From positions 744,001 through 808,000 of the forward strand of contig NZ_AP024202.1 in NCBI RefSeq assembly GCF_021654855.1: DNA of 64,000 nucleotides, read 5' to 3'. The translations under genes and the position numbers were made by a program. The DNA is from Thiomicrorhabdus immobilis. GTDB lineage: Bacteria > Pseudomonadota > Gammaproteobacteria > Thiomicrospirales > Thiomicrospiraceae. How positions within the stretch are numbered: position 1 is the stretch's first letter; each line of letters starts with the position of its first letter. Under the pieces are notes generated by a model that saw only the letters and a program-made list of their open reading frames with translations, did not search any database and was not told the origin of the DNA. Shown piece by piece: positions 8,635 through 19,993 of this stretch.

Positions 8635-9831
8635 TTAACCAATAACAGAACTTACAAATAATTTGAACTGGTCCATAATCTTTTTAAAGAATGAACCTTC
8701 TTCAACCGCATCTAAAGCCACTAGAGGTTGTTCGACAATGACTTTATCACCTAAAGAGATATTTAGCATACCCATCTCTTGGCCTTCTTCAATCGGAGCT
8801 TTAATCTCCGGGTGAACCGAACTTTCAATTTTAATGTTTTTATACTGACCACGTGGAATCGTGATGTATAAATCCTTGTCTAAACCGACGCCGATCAAAT
8901 CGCGGGTGCCTTCCCAAACCTTGATGTCATTTAGTCGCTGTTTAGAGGCATATAGTTTATGTGTTTCAAAAAAGCGGAAGCCATAATTAAGTAGCTTCTG
9001 ACTTTCTTGAATACGCATCTTAGAACTTTCCGTACCTAGGACAATGGTGATTAAACGGGTGTCTTCACGTTTTGCAGAAGAAACCAGGCAGTAACCTGCT
9101 GACTCGGTATGCCCCGTTTTTAGACCGTCAACCGTAGAATCCTGCCATAACAGTTTGTTGCGGTTGTACTGAGTAATGCCGTTAAAGGTGAATTTTTTCT
9201 CAGAATACCATTTGTACTCTTCAGGGAATTTAGAGATCAACGCCTTGGTTAAAATCGCTAAATCATTCGCTGTCGTATAATGTTCAGGATCCGGTAAACC
9301 GGTCGCATTGACAAAATGGGTGTCGTTCATGCCTAAGCTTTTAGCGTACTTATTCATCAGCTGAGCAAAGACTTCCTCACTACCGGCAATGTGTTCTGCC
9401 AATGCCACACTCGCATCATTGCCTGATTGGATAACCATCCCTTTCATTAAGTCTTTAACGGAAACTTGTTTACCCACTTCAATGAACATCTTTGAACCAG
9501 GCATTTTCCATGCCTTATTACTGATGGTCACCATATCATCAAGACTCATATTGCCGTTAGTAAGCTCGTTGATGACAACATACCCGGTCATGATTTTAGT
9601 CAAACTTGCCGGTTCAATACGGTCATGGGCATGTTTTTCAGCTAAAACCTGGTTGCTGTTGAAATCAATCACCAAGAAAGCTTTGGCCGCAATATTTGGA
9701 GCAGACGGAATCACATGTGGAGTTGGTGCGGTAGGGGTAGGTAAGGTTTCAGCGGAAACCGTTTGTACCATTTGAATTAAGCTAAAAAAACTTAGCGTTA
9801 AAAGCGTAATTGTCTGTTTTAGAGTAAGCAT
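8635..9831 (-). CDS. dacA: D-alanyl-D-alanine carboxypeptidase (PBP5/6 family)
   Basis: A 398-residue penicillin-binding protein with an N-terminal Sec signal ending near TVSAET (residue 28). Active-site motifs are S76-L-T-K79, S136-G-N138 and K238-T-G240. A C-terminal beta domain and a final amphipathic helix (FFKKIMDQFKLFVSSVIG) would anchor it to the outer face of the inner membrane, as in PBP5. It removes the terminal D-Ala from pentapeptides. It lies downstream of rodA in the elongation block; the palindrome in the gap may separate the two transcripts. Confidence 0.95.
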   Translation of the reverse strand: MLTLKQTITLLTLSFFSLIQMVQTVSAETLPTPTAPTPHVIPSAPNIAAKAFLVIDFNSNQVLAEKHAHDRIEPASLTKIMTGYVVINELTNGNMSLDDMVTISNKAWKMPGSKMFIEVGKQVSVKDLMKGMVIQSGNDASVALAEHIAGSEEVFAQLMNKYAKSLGMNDTHFVNATGLPDPEHYTTANDLAILTKALISKFPEEYKWYSEKKFTFNGITQYNRNKLLWQDSTVDGLKTGHTESAGYCLVSSAKREDTRLITIVLGTESSKMRIQESQKLLNYGFRFFETHKLYASKQRLNDIKVWEGTRDLIGVGLDKDLYITIPRGQYKNIKIESSVHPEIKAPIEEGQEMGMLNISLGDKVIVEQPLVALDAVEEGSFFKKIMDQFKLFVSSVIG

Positions 9832-9981
9832 AGCTGCGTCTAGTTCCCTACGGTTATGGGTTTGAATCTCAAGTTCTTTGAAGACTTGTAAAAAAGGAGT
9901 AATCTAACATATTTTGGATTAAATCTAAATGACACAAGCTTGAAAAACTATGAATTGCAACGAGTTTTCACTGGTGAAATA

Positions 9982-10003
9982 AACCTACCAGGCCTGGTAG
10001 GTT
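9982..10003. repeat. 22-base perfect palindrome with ACCAGGCCTGGT core between rodA and dacA
   Basis: The 12-mer ACCAGGCCTGGT (9987-9998) is extended by complementary flanks (AACCT on the left, AGGTT on the right) to 22 bases. It lies 20 bases past the rodA stop codon on the minus strand. With only a short T-run beyond it, it could be a terminator or attenuator between rodA and dacA, or a site of the genome-wide repeat described under 48339-48372. Confidence 0.7.
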
Positions 10004-10023
10004 GTGTTTTGCAACGGTGAAAA

Positions 10024-11151
10024 CTAATCGGTCAGCAAGCGTTTATGGGTGTGTATGGACATCAATATGCCAAAGCTGATCATGAGGGTGACTAATGAGC
10101 TACCACCGTAACTGATAAGTGGCAGAGGTAAACCTACTACCGGTAACAGGCCGCTTACCATGCCGATATTGACAAAGATATAGACGAATAACGTCATGGT
10201 TAAACTTGAAGCGACCAGGCGAGTGAAGTTGTCTTGCGCTTGAGAGGCGATATATAGGCCTCGTGCAATCACAAACGAATAGAGTACCAACAGCATGATG
10301 ACACCCAACAGACCAAACTCTTCGGAAAGTACCGAAAAGATAAAGTCGGTTGTGCTTTCCGGCAAAAATTCGAGGTGAGCTTGGGTGCTACCCAAAAAGC
10401 CTTTACCTTGAATACCACCAGAACCAATGGCGATTTTAGATTGGATGATATGATAACCACTGCCAAGAGGGTCTGACTCAGGATTTAAAAAGGTTAACAC
10501 TCGCTGTTTTTGGTAAGCGTGCATAAAATGCCAAGCAATGGGGGCGCTGGCAACGGTTGTGGTGATTGCCGCTAAAATAACCTTCCAGGGCAAGCCGGCG
10601 AAGAACAGCACGAATAAACCACTCATGGCGATCAGAAGTGAAGTTCCTAAGTCAGGTTGCACCACGATTAGGCTGGCGGTTAGGGCGATAATCATCGCTC
10701 CCATCAATAAACGACGGAAGCTGGGCGGGAATTGGCTATGTGCAAATAACCAGGCCACGGTAATCGGTAGAACCAGTTTCATTAGTTCGGAAGGTTGAAA
10801 TTTAACCGGCCCCAAATCCAACCAGCGTTGTGCGCCTTTACCGATATCCCCAAAAAGAATAACGGCAATCAGCATTAAGATACCGGATAAGAATAGCCAG
10901 GGTGTGAATATGTAGATGATATTGGGGGGGATTTGTGCAAAGACAAGCATTAAAGCCAAAGCAAATCCTACACGGATGAGGTGGCGAGTTATAACGGCCT
11001 CATCACCGCCTGAAGCACTGTAAACAATTGCGGCGCTGGTGGTCAGTAGCAGTAAAAGACCAAGTAATAGCCAACCATCAATGTGCAAGGCATGTAACAA
11101 GCCTTTATTCTTGCGGTACATTTGTTGTGGTTGAACGTCATCTAATTTCAT
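10024..11151 (-). CDS. rodA: Peptidoglycan glycosyltransferase RodA (SEDS family)
   Basis: A 375-residue polytopic membrane protein with about ten helices. SEDS signatures are present: RWLDLGPVKFQPSELMKL (about 109-126), VQPDLGTSLLI, FLPESTTDFIFSVLSEEFGLLG (with the catalytic Asp) and VGLPLPLISYGGSSLVTLM at the C-terminus. RodA polymerises glycan strands in the elongasome with PBP2, whose gene lies immediately upstream with a 9-base gap. This is the standard mrdA-mrdB pair. Confidence 0.96.
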   Translation of the reverse strand: MKLDDVQPQQMYRKNKGLLHALHIDGWLLLGLLLLLTTSAAIVYSASGGDEAVITRHLIRVGFALALMLVFAQIPPNIIYIFTPWLFLSGILMLIAVILFGDIGKGAQRWLDLGPVKFQPSELMKLVLPITVAWLFAHSQFPPSFRRLLMGAMIIALTASLIVVQPDLGTSLLIAMSGLFVLFFAGLPWKVILAAITTTVASAPIAWHFMHAYQKQRVLTFLNPESDPLGSGYHIIQSKIAIGSGGIQGKGFLGSTQAHLEFLPESTTDFIFSVLSEEFGLLGVIMLLVLYSFVIARGLYIASQAQDNFTRLVASSLTMTLFVYIFVNIGMVSGLLPVVGLPLPLISYGGSSLVTLMISFGILMSIHTHKRLLTD

Positions 11152-11160
11152 AGTGAACTT

Positions 11161-13011
11161 CTATGGTTTTGTTTCGTTATTCGATGTCGGTTTAACATCT
11201 ACTTCTAAATAATGTTTAATCAAATCTACCGCCATAGGTGCGGCTGTTTTACTACCGCTGCCTCCGTTTTCGACGATGATGGCGACCGCAATTTTAGGGT
11301 TGTCTACGGGGGCGAAACCGACAAAGAGTGAGTGGTCATGTAGGCGTTTAGCGAGTTCATCGGCATTGTATTTACCCTGGTTTAAGCTAAAGACCTGAGC
11401 CGTTCCGGTTTTACCGGCCATTTTAAAAGGCAGCCCTTGCCCATGTCTGCGAGCGGTGCCTTTTTTCCCATGCATCACATTTTCCATGCCTTGAATGACT
11501 TTGTCCCAGTTAGAGATTTTTTTAATCTCAATTTGTGCGGAGGAGGAGGCTTTCAATTCATCTTTTAACAGGTGAGGTTGAATGATTTTTCCTCGGTTTG
11601 CCAAAATAGCGGTGGCTTTCGCAAGTTGGATTGGAGTCGCCAGATTGTATCCTTGGCCAATTGAGGAGATGATGGTTTCCCCACGATACCAAGGTTTTCC
11701 TTTGGTTTCCTGTTTCCATTGCTGGGAAGGTAAAATCCCTTTTGATTCCCCCAGGATATCCACCCCAGTTTTGGAGCCGAACCCGAAAGGCGCCATCGTA
11801 TCGTGGATGGCATCAACCCCCATGTCTAAGCTCAGTTCGTAAAAATAGGTGTCGCAAGATTGCTCAATCGCATCATTCAAATCAACTAAGCCATGGCCGG
11901 TTCGTTTCCAATCGCGGTAACGGTGCTCGGCATAATCAAAGTAACCCGGATCGTAGATTTTTTTAGTTGGCGAAATGTAGTCGTTTTCAATTGCCCCTAG
12001 GGCAACAAACGGCTTAATCGTCGATCCCGGTGGATATTGACCATTAATCGCGCGATTGATAAACGGGCGGTGTGGATCATACAGTAAACGATTGTAGTTA
12101 GTCTGGTCGATACCATCCACAAACAGGTTGGGGTCAAAAGTCGGCATGCTGACAAACGCAAGGATTTCGCCGCTTTGAGGGTCGATTGCCACCATGGAGC
12201 CTACCTTGTCACCAAACAACTCTTCCGCATAATTTTGTAGTTCAATATCCAGTGTTAAGTGAATGTCTTCACCCGGTGTGGCTGGAACCGTTTCCAATTT
12301 TCTTAAGATGCGTCCTCGGGCGTTGGTTTCAATTTGCTGGACTCCTGGCGTGCCGTGGAGTCGGCTTTCGTAAAAGCGTTCAATTCCCGATTTTCCGATA
12401 ATGTTGGTACCAAGATACTCTTTTTCATTCAAGTCTTTGAGTTCTTTGATATTGATTCGGCCAACATAACCCAATGCATGAACAGCTGTGTTTTTATGGG
12501 GGTAAACACGTTTTAGGCGTGCGGTTAGACTGACTCCGGGATGTTTATGGCTAATAACGGAAAAACGCGCTGCTTGCTCTTCACTAATGGAAAATGGCAA
12601 TGTGTACGACTTAGAACGATTCCATTTGCGGAATTTTTTGAAATACTCTTCTATTTTTTCGGGGTCGGTGCCGTCAAGCAGATTCATTAAATCAAGTTCA
12701 AAAGCGTGGATATCATCCATCTTTTCGCGAATCATGCTTAGGGCGTAAACGGGTTGGTTGTCAGCCAAAAGAATGTGGTTTCGATCGTAGATTTTGCCAC
12801 GAGTGGGTGGTAGCGTTTCAACGGAGATGCGGTTACCTTCAGCAAGACCGTGATAACGCTCATAGTTGTACCACTGTAGGTGTGCCATGCGACCGATTAA
12901 GAAAGCGAATAATAGAAGGACAAAGCCATAAGCAAAATAGAGGCGAAAGCGGAACAGACGTTTTTGCTGAAAAGCTTCGGCATCACTGTTAAATTTTAAT
13001 TGCTCAGACAT
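11161..13011 (-). CDS. mrdA: Penicillin-binding protein 2 (elongation transpeptidase)
   Basis: A 616-residue monofunctional class B PBP. It has a cytoplasmic N-terminus, one transmembrane helix (about 22-40), a pedestal domain with RGKIYDRN (71-78), and a transpeptidase domain with S330-T-I-K333, S385-C-D and K534-T-G. It crosslinks peptidoglycan during lateral wall growth together with RodA and the MreBCD scaffold. It lies between mreD and rodA. A normal-length, apparently intact gene. Confidence 0.96.
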   Translation of the reverse strand: MSEQLKFNSDAEAFQQKRLFRFRLYFAYGFVLLLFAFLIGRMAHLQWYNYERYHGLAEGNRISVETLPPTRGKIYDRNHILLADNQPVYALSMIREKMDDIHAFELDLMNLLDGTDPEKIEEYFKKFRKWNRSKSYTLPFSISEEQAARFSVISHKHPGVSLTARLKRVYPHKNTAVHALGYVGRINIKELKDLNEKEYLGTNIIGKSGIERFYESRLHGTPGVQQIETNARGRILRKLETVPATPGEDIHLTLDIELQNYAEELFGDKVGSMVAIDPQSGEILAFVSMPTFDPNLFVDGIDQTNYNRLLYDPHRPFINRAINGQYPPGSTIKPFVALGAIENDYISPTKKIYDPGYFDYAEHRYRDWKRTGHGLVDLNDAIEQSCDTYFYELSLDMGVDAIHDTMAPFGFGSKTGVDILGESKGILPSQQWKQETKGKPWYRGETIISSIGQGYNLATPIQLAKATAILANRGKIIQPHLLKDELKASSSAQIEIKKISNWDKVIQGMENVMHGKKGTARRHGQGLPFKMAGKTGTAQVFSLNQGKYNADELAKRLHDHSLFVGFAPVDNPKIAVAIIVENGGSGSKTAAPMAVDLIKHYLEVDVKPTSNNETKP

Positions 13012-13035
13012 GCTAATCCCATTTCACAATCAAAT

Positions 13036-13533
13036 TTAGCGGTGATTTGCAGTGAGTTTGTTTAATAGGCTTGTCATTACCGGCCAAATTAAAATCCCCG
13101 CTGCCGGCATGCTCCAATAAGGCACAAAGCTCCCATCATCTAAAACCGGAGTGAAGAACAAGGTGTTTAACGCTTGGTAAAACAACAGATAGATGCCAAC
13201 AATAAAGGCTTGTTGCCAAGCTGGGTAAGTTCGGAACTGTAGGCGGTTACGAATCATCATAAATAGCACGATGCAATATAGAAGTGCATGGGCGCCGAGC
13301 GTGGTTTGATAAAGGGTGTCAGCAAGCACGCCGAGTAAAAAGGCGGAAATAAAATAGGTTCTATCAACACAATGGCCACTCCAGTAGAGTACCGCCAATA
13401 GAGTCATTGGAGGTAAAAACTCCAGAGAGCTGTTCAGTAAAACCATGCTGTCGATAATTAGACCCAGCAAGTAAGTTAACAGAATTAACCAGCGAACTTG
13501 AGTCGAGCGAATATTAACAAAGCTTTCGGTCAT
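13036..13533 (-). CDS. mreD: Rod shape-determining membrane protein MreD
   Basis: A 165-residue protein with five or six hydrophobic helices. It begins just inside the end of mreC (4-base overlap), showing translational coupling. Sequence similarity within the MreD family is weak, but the LLTYLLGLIIDSM start, the FLLGVLADTLYQTTLGAHALLY segment and the genetic position identify it. It links MreC and the cytoskeletal filaments to the wall synthases. Confidence 0.93.
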   Translation of the reverse strand: MTESFVNIRSTQVRWLILLTYLLGLIIDSMVLLNSSLEFLPPMTLLAVLYWSGHCVDRTYFISAFLLGVLADTLYQTTLGAHALLYCIVLFMMIRNRLQFRTYPAWQQAFIVGIYLLFYQALNTLFFTPVLDDGSFVPYWSMPAAGILIWPVMTSLLNKLTANHR

Positions 13534-14399
13534 GGCGTTTTCCCTGCTGGTTCTGTTTCCTTGCCTTTTAAGTTGAAGTCCAAATTAAAATCAAAATCGT
13601 TATTCCAGTTTTCGTCTTCCTGTTGGGTAATGATCAACACCTTATGCGACTGGTTCAGTTTGGCGATTGGTGTCGCGGTCACTTTAAAGTAAGGGTTGTC
13701 ACCTTGGGTCTCAATCTGAGTGATTTTTGCCACCGGATAGCCCGCAGGGAAAATGCCGCCTAACCCCGAGCTTTCTAACATGTCACCGACTTTGATGGCG
13801 CTATTGACCGGAATGAAACCTAGTTGTGTGTGGTCATGCCCGGTGCCGCTTAAAATTCCACGCTGTCCGGTACGCTGAACACGTACCGGAATTTGATGGT
13901 CTGGGTCTGTAATCAACAAGACTCTTGAGGTTGTGGGGGTGGTTTGAATGATTTGTCCCATAATCCCTTGTGAATCGATGACCGTCTGCTGTTTCTTAAC
14001 CTTATCTAAACTCCCTTTGTTCAAGGTTAAGAATTGCGATAAAGGATTGCTGCTGTAAAAGGTGACAGTAGCGATTTGCACACTTTGGTTGGTGATTTTA
14101 CCGGTGGTACCTAATAACGATTCTAAGCGTTGAACCTGAAGTTCGAGGTTGACCAACTGTTGTTGCTTTGCTTTAAGAAGTAACACTTCCGTTTTGAGCT
14201 GTTGATTTTCCCTTTCTAACGCATTGATAGAGGTGAAATCAGTCGTGACCAGGTGATAGATTTGTTGAGGAAAGGTTGCCGCCCTTTCGATGGGGGTTAG
14301 GGTGGTTAGAAGAACACTGCGAACACTGCCTAAAATCTGACCATAATGGTCAGCCGCCATCAGCACTATGGCAAGAATGAATGCAATGATGAATTGCAT
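13530..14399 (-). CDS. mreC: Rod shape-determining protein MreC
   Basis: A 289-residue bitopic protein: an N-terminal transmembrane helix (about 1-20), a coiled coil (about 56-95, ENQQLKTEVLLLKAKQQQ) and a periplasmic beta domain with VIDSQGIMGQI, RVLLITDPDHQIPVRV and LESSGLGGIFPAGYPV. MreC activates the PBP2-RodA complex. The C-terminal tail is Asp/Asn-rich and poorly conserved. It follows mreB with an 85-base gap. Confidence 0.95.
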   Translation of the reverse strand: MQFIIAFILAIVLMAADHYGQILGSVRSVLLTTLTPIERAATFPQQIYHLVTTDFTSINALERENQQLKTEVLLLKAKQQQLVNLELQVQRLESLLGTTGKITNQSVQIATVTFYSSNPLSQFLTLNKGSLDKVKKQQTVIDSQGIMGQIIQTTPTTSRVLLITDPDHQIPVRVQRTGQRGILSGTGHDHTQLGFIPVNSAIKVGDMLESSGLGGIFPAGYPVAKITQIETQGDNPYFKVTATPIAKLNQSHKVLIITQQEDENWNNDFDFNLDFNLKGKETEPAGKTP

Positions 14400-14484
14400 T
14401 CCTTCCTGATGTGAGGATGGGGTTGTTAGGTTAATGGGTGTTCTCCTAAAGAGCTAGTTCCACAAAAGAATATAAGGCAAGGGT

Positions 14485-15910
<1,426 letters not shown>

Positions 15911-16198
15911 GTGTCTTTAGGAAAAACTGAAGTCGAATACATTTCACGTTTAGCGGCCATCGAAGTTAACGAATCAGAAGTTGATGAAGTAGCGGCTAAA
16001 CTGTCTAATATTTTAGATTTATTCTCACAAATGCAAGCCGCTGATACTGATGGCGTATTGCCAATGGCTCATCCATTGGATCAGGTTCAGCGTTTGCGTC
16101 CAGATGTGGTCACCGAAGTTGACCAGCATGAAAAATTACAATCGGTTGCTCCAGCAGTGGAAAACGGCTTGTATTTAGTGCCACAAGTGATTGAGTGA
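15911..16198 (+). CDS. gatC: Asp/Glu-tRNA(Asn/Gln) amidotransferase subunit C
   Basis: A 95-residue subunit that wraps around GatA and holds it to GatB. Family features: helical VEYISRLAAIEVNE at the start, ILDLFSQMQAADTDGVLPMAHPL in the middle and the C-terminal NGLYLVPQVIE. It starts with GTG; GGAG six bases upstream supports this. It is the first gene of gatCAB, followed by gatA after 13 bases. Confidence 0.95.
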   Translation: MSLGKTEVEYISRLAAIEVNESEVDEVAAKLSNILDLFSQMQAADTDGVLPMAHPLDQVQRLRPDVVTEVDQHEKLQSVAPAVENGLYLVPQVIE

Positions 16199-16211
16199 GT
16201 AGAGAGACAAA

Positions 16212-17666
16212 ATGCATAATTTAACCATTAAACAAATGAGCGAAAAGTTACATGCCGGTGAGATTACCAGTGTGCAGTTGACGCAACATTATCTAGATCG
16301 TATCTCTCAATATGACGCTGAATTGAATGCCTATGTCACCGTGACACCTGAACTGGCCATCGCTATGGCCAAAGAGGCCGATGAGATGTTGGCGGCCGGT
16401 AAAGGTGAGTTGCTTACTGGAATTCCGGTGGCGCACAAGGATATCTTCTGTACAGACGGTGTGAAAACCTCTTGTAGCTCAAAGATGCTGGACAACTTTA
16501 TCGCACCTTACGATGCTCATGTTGTGACCCAATTGAAAAAAGTGGGTATGCCTATTTTGGGTAAAACAAATATGGATGAGTTTGCCATGGGTTCTTCATC
16601 TGAGAGCAGTTACTACGGGCCAACTAAAAACCCTTGGGATCTGAATGCGGTTCCAGGTGGCTCTTCCGGTGGTGCGGCTGCGGTGATTGCCGCCGGTCTT
16701 GCGCCAATGGCAACCGGTACCGATACCGGTGGCTCGATTCGTCAGCCAGCCTCTTTCTGCGGTATTACCGGAATCAAGCCAACTTACGGTTCGGTTTCCC
16801 GTTTTGGTATTGTCGCTTATGCGTCAAGTTTTGACCAAGCAGGGCCTATGACACGTTCCGCAGAAGATGCGGCGTGGATGTTGAATGCCATGGCAGGATT
16901 CGATGAGCGCGACTCAACCAGTTTGGAGCGTGAAACGCCAGATTACGCGGCAGAATTGGGTCAATCTTTAAAAGGGCTGAAAGTCGGTGTTCCTGCTGAA
17001 TACTTTGAAGACGGTCTAGATCCTGATGTTGAAATCGTGGTTGTCAATGCAATCGCTGAAATTGAAAAGCTAGGTGCCGAGATTGTAGAAGTTCACCTTC
17101 CTAATAAAGATTTAGCGGTACCTTCTTATTATGTGTTGGCGCCAGCGGAAGCCTCATCTAACTTGTCACGTTTTGACGGTGTGCGTTTTGGTCATCGTTG
17201 TGAGAACCCTAAAGATTTAGAAGACCTGTATAAACGTTCACGTTCTGAAGGTTTTGGTGCCGAGGTCAAACGTCGAATCATGGTGGGGGCTTATGCGCTC
17301 TCAGCCGGTTTCTATGATGCTTATTATTTGAAAGCACAAAAACTCCGCCGTATGGTGCGTGATGACTTTACCAAAGCGTTTGAGTCGTGTGACGTGATTA
17401 TGGGGCCTGTCGCGCCAAGCACGGCATTTAATATCGGCGAAAAGTCAGATGACCAAGTCAGCATGTATCTATCCGATTTATATACCATTCCTGTTAACTT
17501 AGCTGGTTTACCAGGCCTGTCGGTTCCGGCTGGTTTTGTAAATAACCGTCCAGTGGGGTTACACATTGTTGGGCCTTATTTTAGTGAGGCTAAGTTGCTG
17601 AATATTGGACACCAGTATCAGCAAGTGACTGATTGGCATAAACAGATGCCTGAACAGTATCAATAA
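16212..17666 (+). CDS. gatA: Asp/Glu-tRNA(Asn/Gln) amidotransferase subunit A
   Basis: A 484-residue amidase-signature enzyme. The catalytic triad is Lys76 (AHKD), cis-Ser151 (GGSSGG) and nucleophile Ser175 ([11 protein letters not shown]), with the same spacing as in known GatA. It releases ammonia from glutamine and channels it to GatB. The gene is intact and translationally close to gatC and gatB. Confidence 0.97.
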   Translation: MHNLTIKQMSEKLHAGEITSVQLTQHYLDRISQYDAELNAYVTVTPELAIAMAKEADEMLAAGKGELLTGIPVAHKDIFCTDGVKTSCSSKMLDNFIAPYDAHVVTQLKKVGMPILGKTNMDEFAMGSSSESSYYGPTKNPWDLNAVPGGSSGGAAAVIAAGLAPMATGTDTGGSIRQPASFCGITGIKPTYGSVSRFGIVAYASSFDQAGPMTRSAEDAAWMLNAMAGFDERDSTSLERETPDYAAELGQSLKGLKVGVPAEYFEDGLDPDVEIVVVNAIAEIEKLGAEIVEVHLPNKDLAVPSYYVLAPAEASSNLSRFDGVRFGHRCENPKDLEDLYKRSRSEGFGAEVKRRIMVGAYALSAGFYDAYYLKAQKLRRMVRDDFTKAFESCDVIMGPVAPSTAFNIGEKSDDQVSMYLSDLYTIPVNLAGLPGLSVPAGFVNNRPVGLHIVGPYFSEAKLLNIGHQYQQVTDWHKQMPEQYQ

Positions 17667-17683
17667 TTAGGAGTTAACAGAAT

Positions 17684-19114
17684 ATGAGTTGGGAAGTTGT
17701 AATTGGTTTAGAGATACACGCTCAGTTAACCACAAAATCAAAGATATTTTCAGGATCATCCATCGCCTACGGTGCGGCACCAAACACCCAGGCCTGTAAT
17801 GTTGATTTGGGTATGCCGGGTATGTTGCCGGTGTTGAATGCTGCGGTGATTGATAAATCAATCGCTCTAGGTTTGGCGCTGAATGCAGAAATTGGTCGTA
17901 AATCGGTTTTCGATCGTAAAAACTATTTTTATCCGGATTTACCTAAAGGTTATCAAACCTCACAGTTGGAGTTTCCAATCGTGGGTAAAGGTACTTTAGA
18001 AATTGAAGTGGACGGAGTCAAAAAAGTGATTGGTGTCACCCGTGCCCACCTTGAGGAAGATGCCGGTAAATCCAATCACGGTATTGTGCCTGGAATGAGT
18101 GGTATCGACTTGAACCGCGCCGGAACTCCATTGTTGGAAATCGTTTCTGATCCCGACATGTCATCGGCTAAAGAAGCGGTCGCTTATGCCAAGAAAATGC
18201 ATGAACTGGTTCAGTATTTAGGGATTTGTGACGGCAACATGCAGGAAGGTTCTTTCCGTGTGGATTCCAACGTCTCGGTTCGTCGTCCAGGTGAACCGCT
18301 TGGTACACGTACCGAGTTGAAAAACATCAACTCATTCCGTTTTATTGAAAAAGCGATTGAGTTTGAGATCGAACGTCAAATCGAACTGATTGAAAACGGT
18401 GGGCAAGTGGTTCAAGAAACCCGCTTATACGATTCGGAAAATGACACCACACGTTCAATGCGTTCTAAGGAAGAGGCTAATGACTACCGTTATTTCCCTT
18501 GTCCAGACCTATTGCCGGTGATTATCACCGACGAAGATATTGAAGCGGTTAAAGCGACAATGCCTGAGTTGCCGGATGCCAAACGTGCCCGTTTTGTAGC
18601 CGAGTTCGGTTTGAGTGAATACGATGCGGAAGTGTTAACCAGCTCTCGTGAGATGGCGGAGTTTTTTGAAGCGGTGGTTGCGGCAACCGGTGCAAAAGAT
18701 GCCAAGCTGTGTGCAAACTGGATGACTTCCGGTTTTGCGGCGGCTTTAAACAAAGATAGCTTAGCGGTGAAAGATGCGCCGATTAGCGCTGAAATGCTGG
18801 CTGGCATGTTAGAGCGTATTATGGATGATACGATTTCGGGCAAAATCGCCAAACAAGTGTTTGAAGCGATGTGGAACGGTGAAGGTTCTGCCGATGAAAT
18901 CATTGAAGCCAAAGGCTTGAAACAAATCACGGATAGTGGTGCGATTGAAGCATTGGTTGATGAAGTGCTAGCGAATAACCCATCTCAAGTCGAAGCCTAT
19001 AAAGCGGGTCAAGAGAAGATGATGGGGTACTTTGTCGGGCAAATCATGAAAGCTTCAGGTGGACAGGCCAACCCTGGACAGGTCAACCAAATCTTGAAAG
19101 CAAAACTAAGTTGA
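17684..19114 (+). CDS. gatB: Asp/Glu-tRNA(Asn/Gln) amidotransferase subunit B
   Basis: A 476-residue kinase/transamidase subunit that activates Glu-tRNA(Gln) or Asp-tRNA(Asn). Motifs: [24 protein letters not shown] (about 86-99), HLEEDAGKS, and a C-terminal YqeY-like tRNA-binding tail ending [13 protein letters not shown]. It completes the gatCAB operon, which implies that this organism makes Gln-tRNA and/or Asn-tRNA by the indirect route. Confidence 0.97.
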   Translation: MSWEVVIGLEIHAQLTTKSKIFSGSSIAYGAAPNTQACNVDLGMPGMLPVLNAAVIDKSIALGLALNAEIGRKSVFDRKNYFYPDLPKGYQTSQLEFPIVGKGTLEIEVDGVKKVIGVTRAHLEEDAGKSNHGIVPGMSGIDLNRAGTPLLEIVSDPDMSSAKEAVAYAKKMHELVQYLGICDGNMQEGSFRVDSNVSVRRPGEPLGTRTELKNINSFRFIEKAIEFEIERQIELIENGGQVVQETRLYDSENDTTRSMRSKEEANDYRYFPCPDLLPVIITDEDIEAVKATMPELPDAKRARFVAEFGLSEYDAEVLTSSREMAEFFEAVVAATGAKDAKLCANWMTSGFAAALNKDSLAVKDAPISAEMLAGMLERIMDDTISGKIAKQVFEAMWNGEGSADEIIEAKGLKQITDSGAIEALVDEVLANNPSQVEAYKAGQEKMMGYFVGQIMKASGGQANPGQVNQILKAKLS

Positions 19115-19559
19115 TTTTAAAACCGACCAGGCCTGGTGGTTCTGTTCGGTTTCCAATTCACCTATCACAAGAGCAGTTGTTTACTCATGCTTCTTGCTCT
19201 TGTTTCTTTCCCAATCAAACTTTTCAGTAAATATTTCATCCAAAACATCTAACTTATCTATTTTTTTCAACCAAATTCAGCCCGTCTCAGAGTTTAATTC
19301 TGCACTATTCTATTCATGCAAACCAGGATTGTTAGGATTCGGTTGCTATTTTCTATATTGTTGCACGCCTATCTTTAAAAGAAAATCGGTGTAATAATCA
19401 GAGAATGATAAGGTTTAATTTATCCTGTTTTTTGGGAGTAAAAATTCCCATTATAATTATAGTGTTTTAGTATAAATACCTATAATTTTTTAAGTTTTAT
19501 TGGTGGTTTTAACACTTAGCGTGTTAGTATTAAATTTTAAAGTCTTTAGGATTTATAAA
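19115..19559. other. Intergenic region after gatB, with palindrome and possible operator
   Basis: This 445-base gap contains, 12 bases after gatB, ACCAGGCCTGGT (19126-19137) inside a larger imperfect hairpin with outer arms AAACCG/CGGTTT; there is no clear T-tract, so terminator strength is doubtful. Further on is TGGGA-N8-TCCCA (19433-19450), directly followed by TATAAT (19452-19457), a candidate operator/promoter for the PstS-like gene. The open frame at 19194-19394 has no coding character. Confidence 0.5.
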
Positions 19560-19991
19560 ATGAAACGCTTCGTCATCGCTATCGCTGGCTTTTTTTGTTT
19601 CATGAGTAGCTGGCAAATCTATGCCGCAAATGAAGTTCAAGTGATTAGCAATCCGTTATCTGACACCCGTACTCTTTCAGCGGACAAACTCAAACGCATT
19701 TATACGATGAAGCTCAAGATTTGGCCAAACGGCATGCCGGTCAAAGTCTTTGCTCTCCCTAGCAGTAATCAAATTCACCAAACCTTTGTTAAAGAATTGC
19801 TTAATAGCAATACCTATCAGCTCGACCGAGTTTGGAATCGGTTGGCGTTTAGTGGAAGAGGCTCTTCACCCATCGTTGTTGGTAATATCGAAGAGCTGTT
19901 GCAAAAGGTGCAAACCACGCCAGGTGCCATCGGTTATGTTCCAGTCGGAACCCGCATGCAAAAAGTACTACCTATTCAAGTGAGTCAATAA
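19560..19991 (+). CDS. Small periplasmic PstS-like substrate-binding protein
   Basis: A 143-residue protein with a Sec signal ending at IYAANE (about residue 23). The mature part has VISNPLSDTRTLSADKLKRIYTMKLKIWPNG and GAIGYVPVG, matching one lobe of phosphate-type (PstS-like) binding proteins. It is well under half the length of true PstS, and no pst ABC genes are present. ATG 19560 is chosen because the signal peptide begins there; the longer frame from 19500 adds residues that make no sense. It is 2 bases from the porin-like gene and upstream of a hybrid kinase, so a sensing role is more likely than transport. Confidence 0.8.
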   Translation: MKRFVIAIAGFFCFMSSWQIYAANEVQVISNPLSDTRTLSADKLKRIYTMKLKIWPNGMPVKVFALPSSNQIHQTFVKELLNSNTYQLDRVWNRLAFSGRGSSPIVVGNIEELLQKVQTTPGAIGYVPVGTRMQKVLPIQVSQ

Positions 19992-19993
19992 TC

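Noticed and set aside
18490-18930. 146-residue open frame antisense to gatB
   Set aside because: Lies wholly inside the well-identified gatB gene, with shadow-type Ser/Ala-rich composition.
19194-19394. 66-residue open frame between gatB and the PstS-like gene
   Set aside because: No ribosome site, Ser/Phe/Cys-rich composition unlike a real protein, and no family resemblance.
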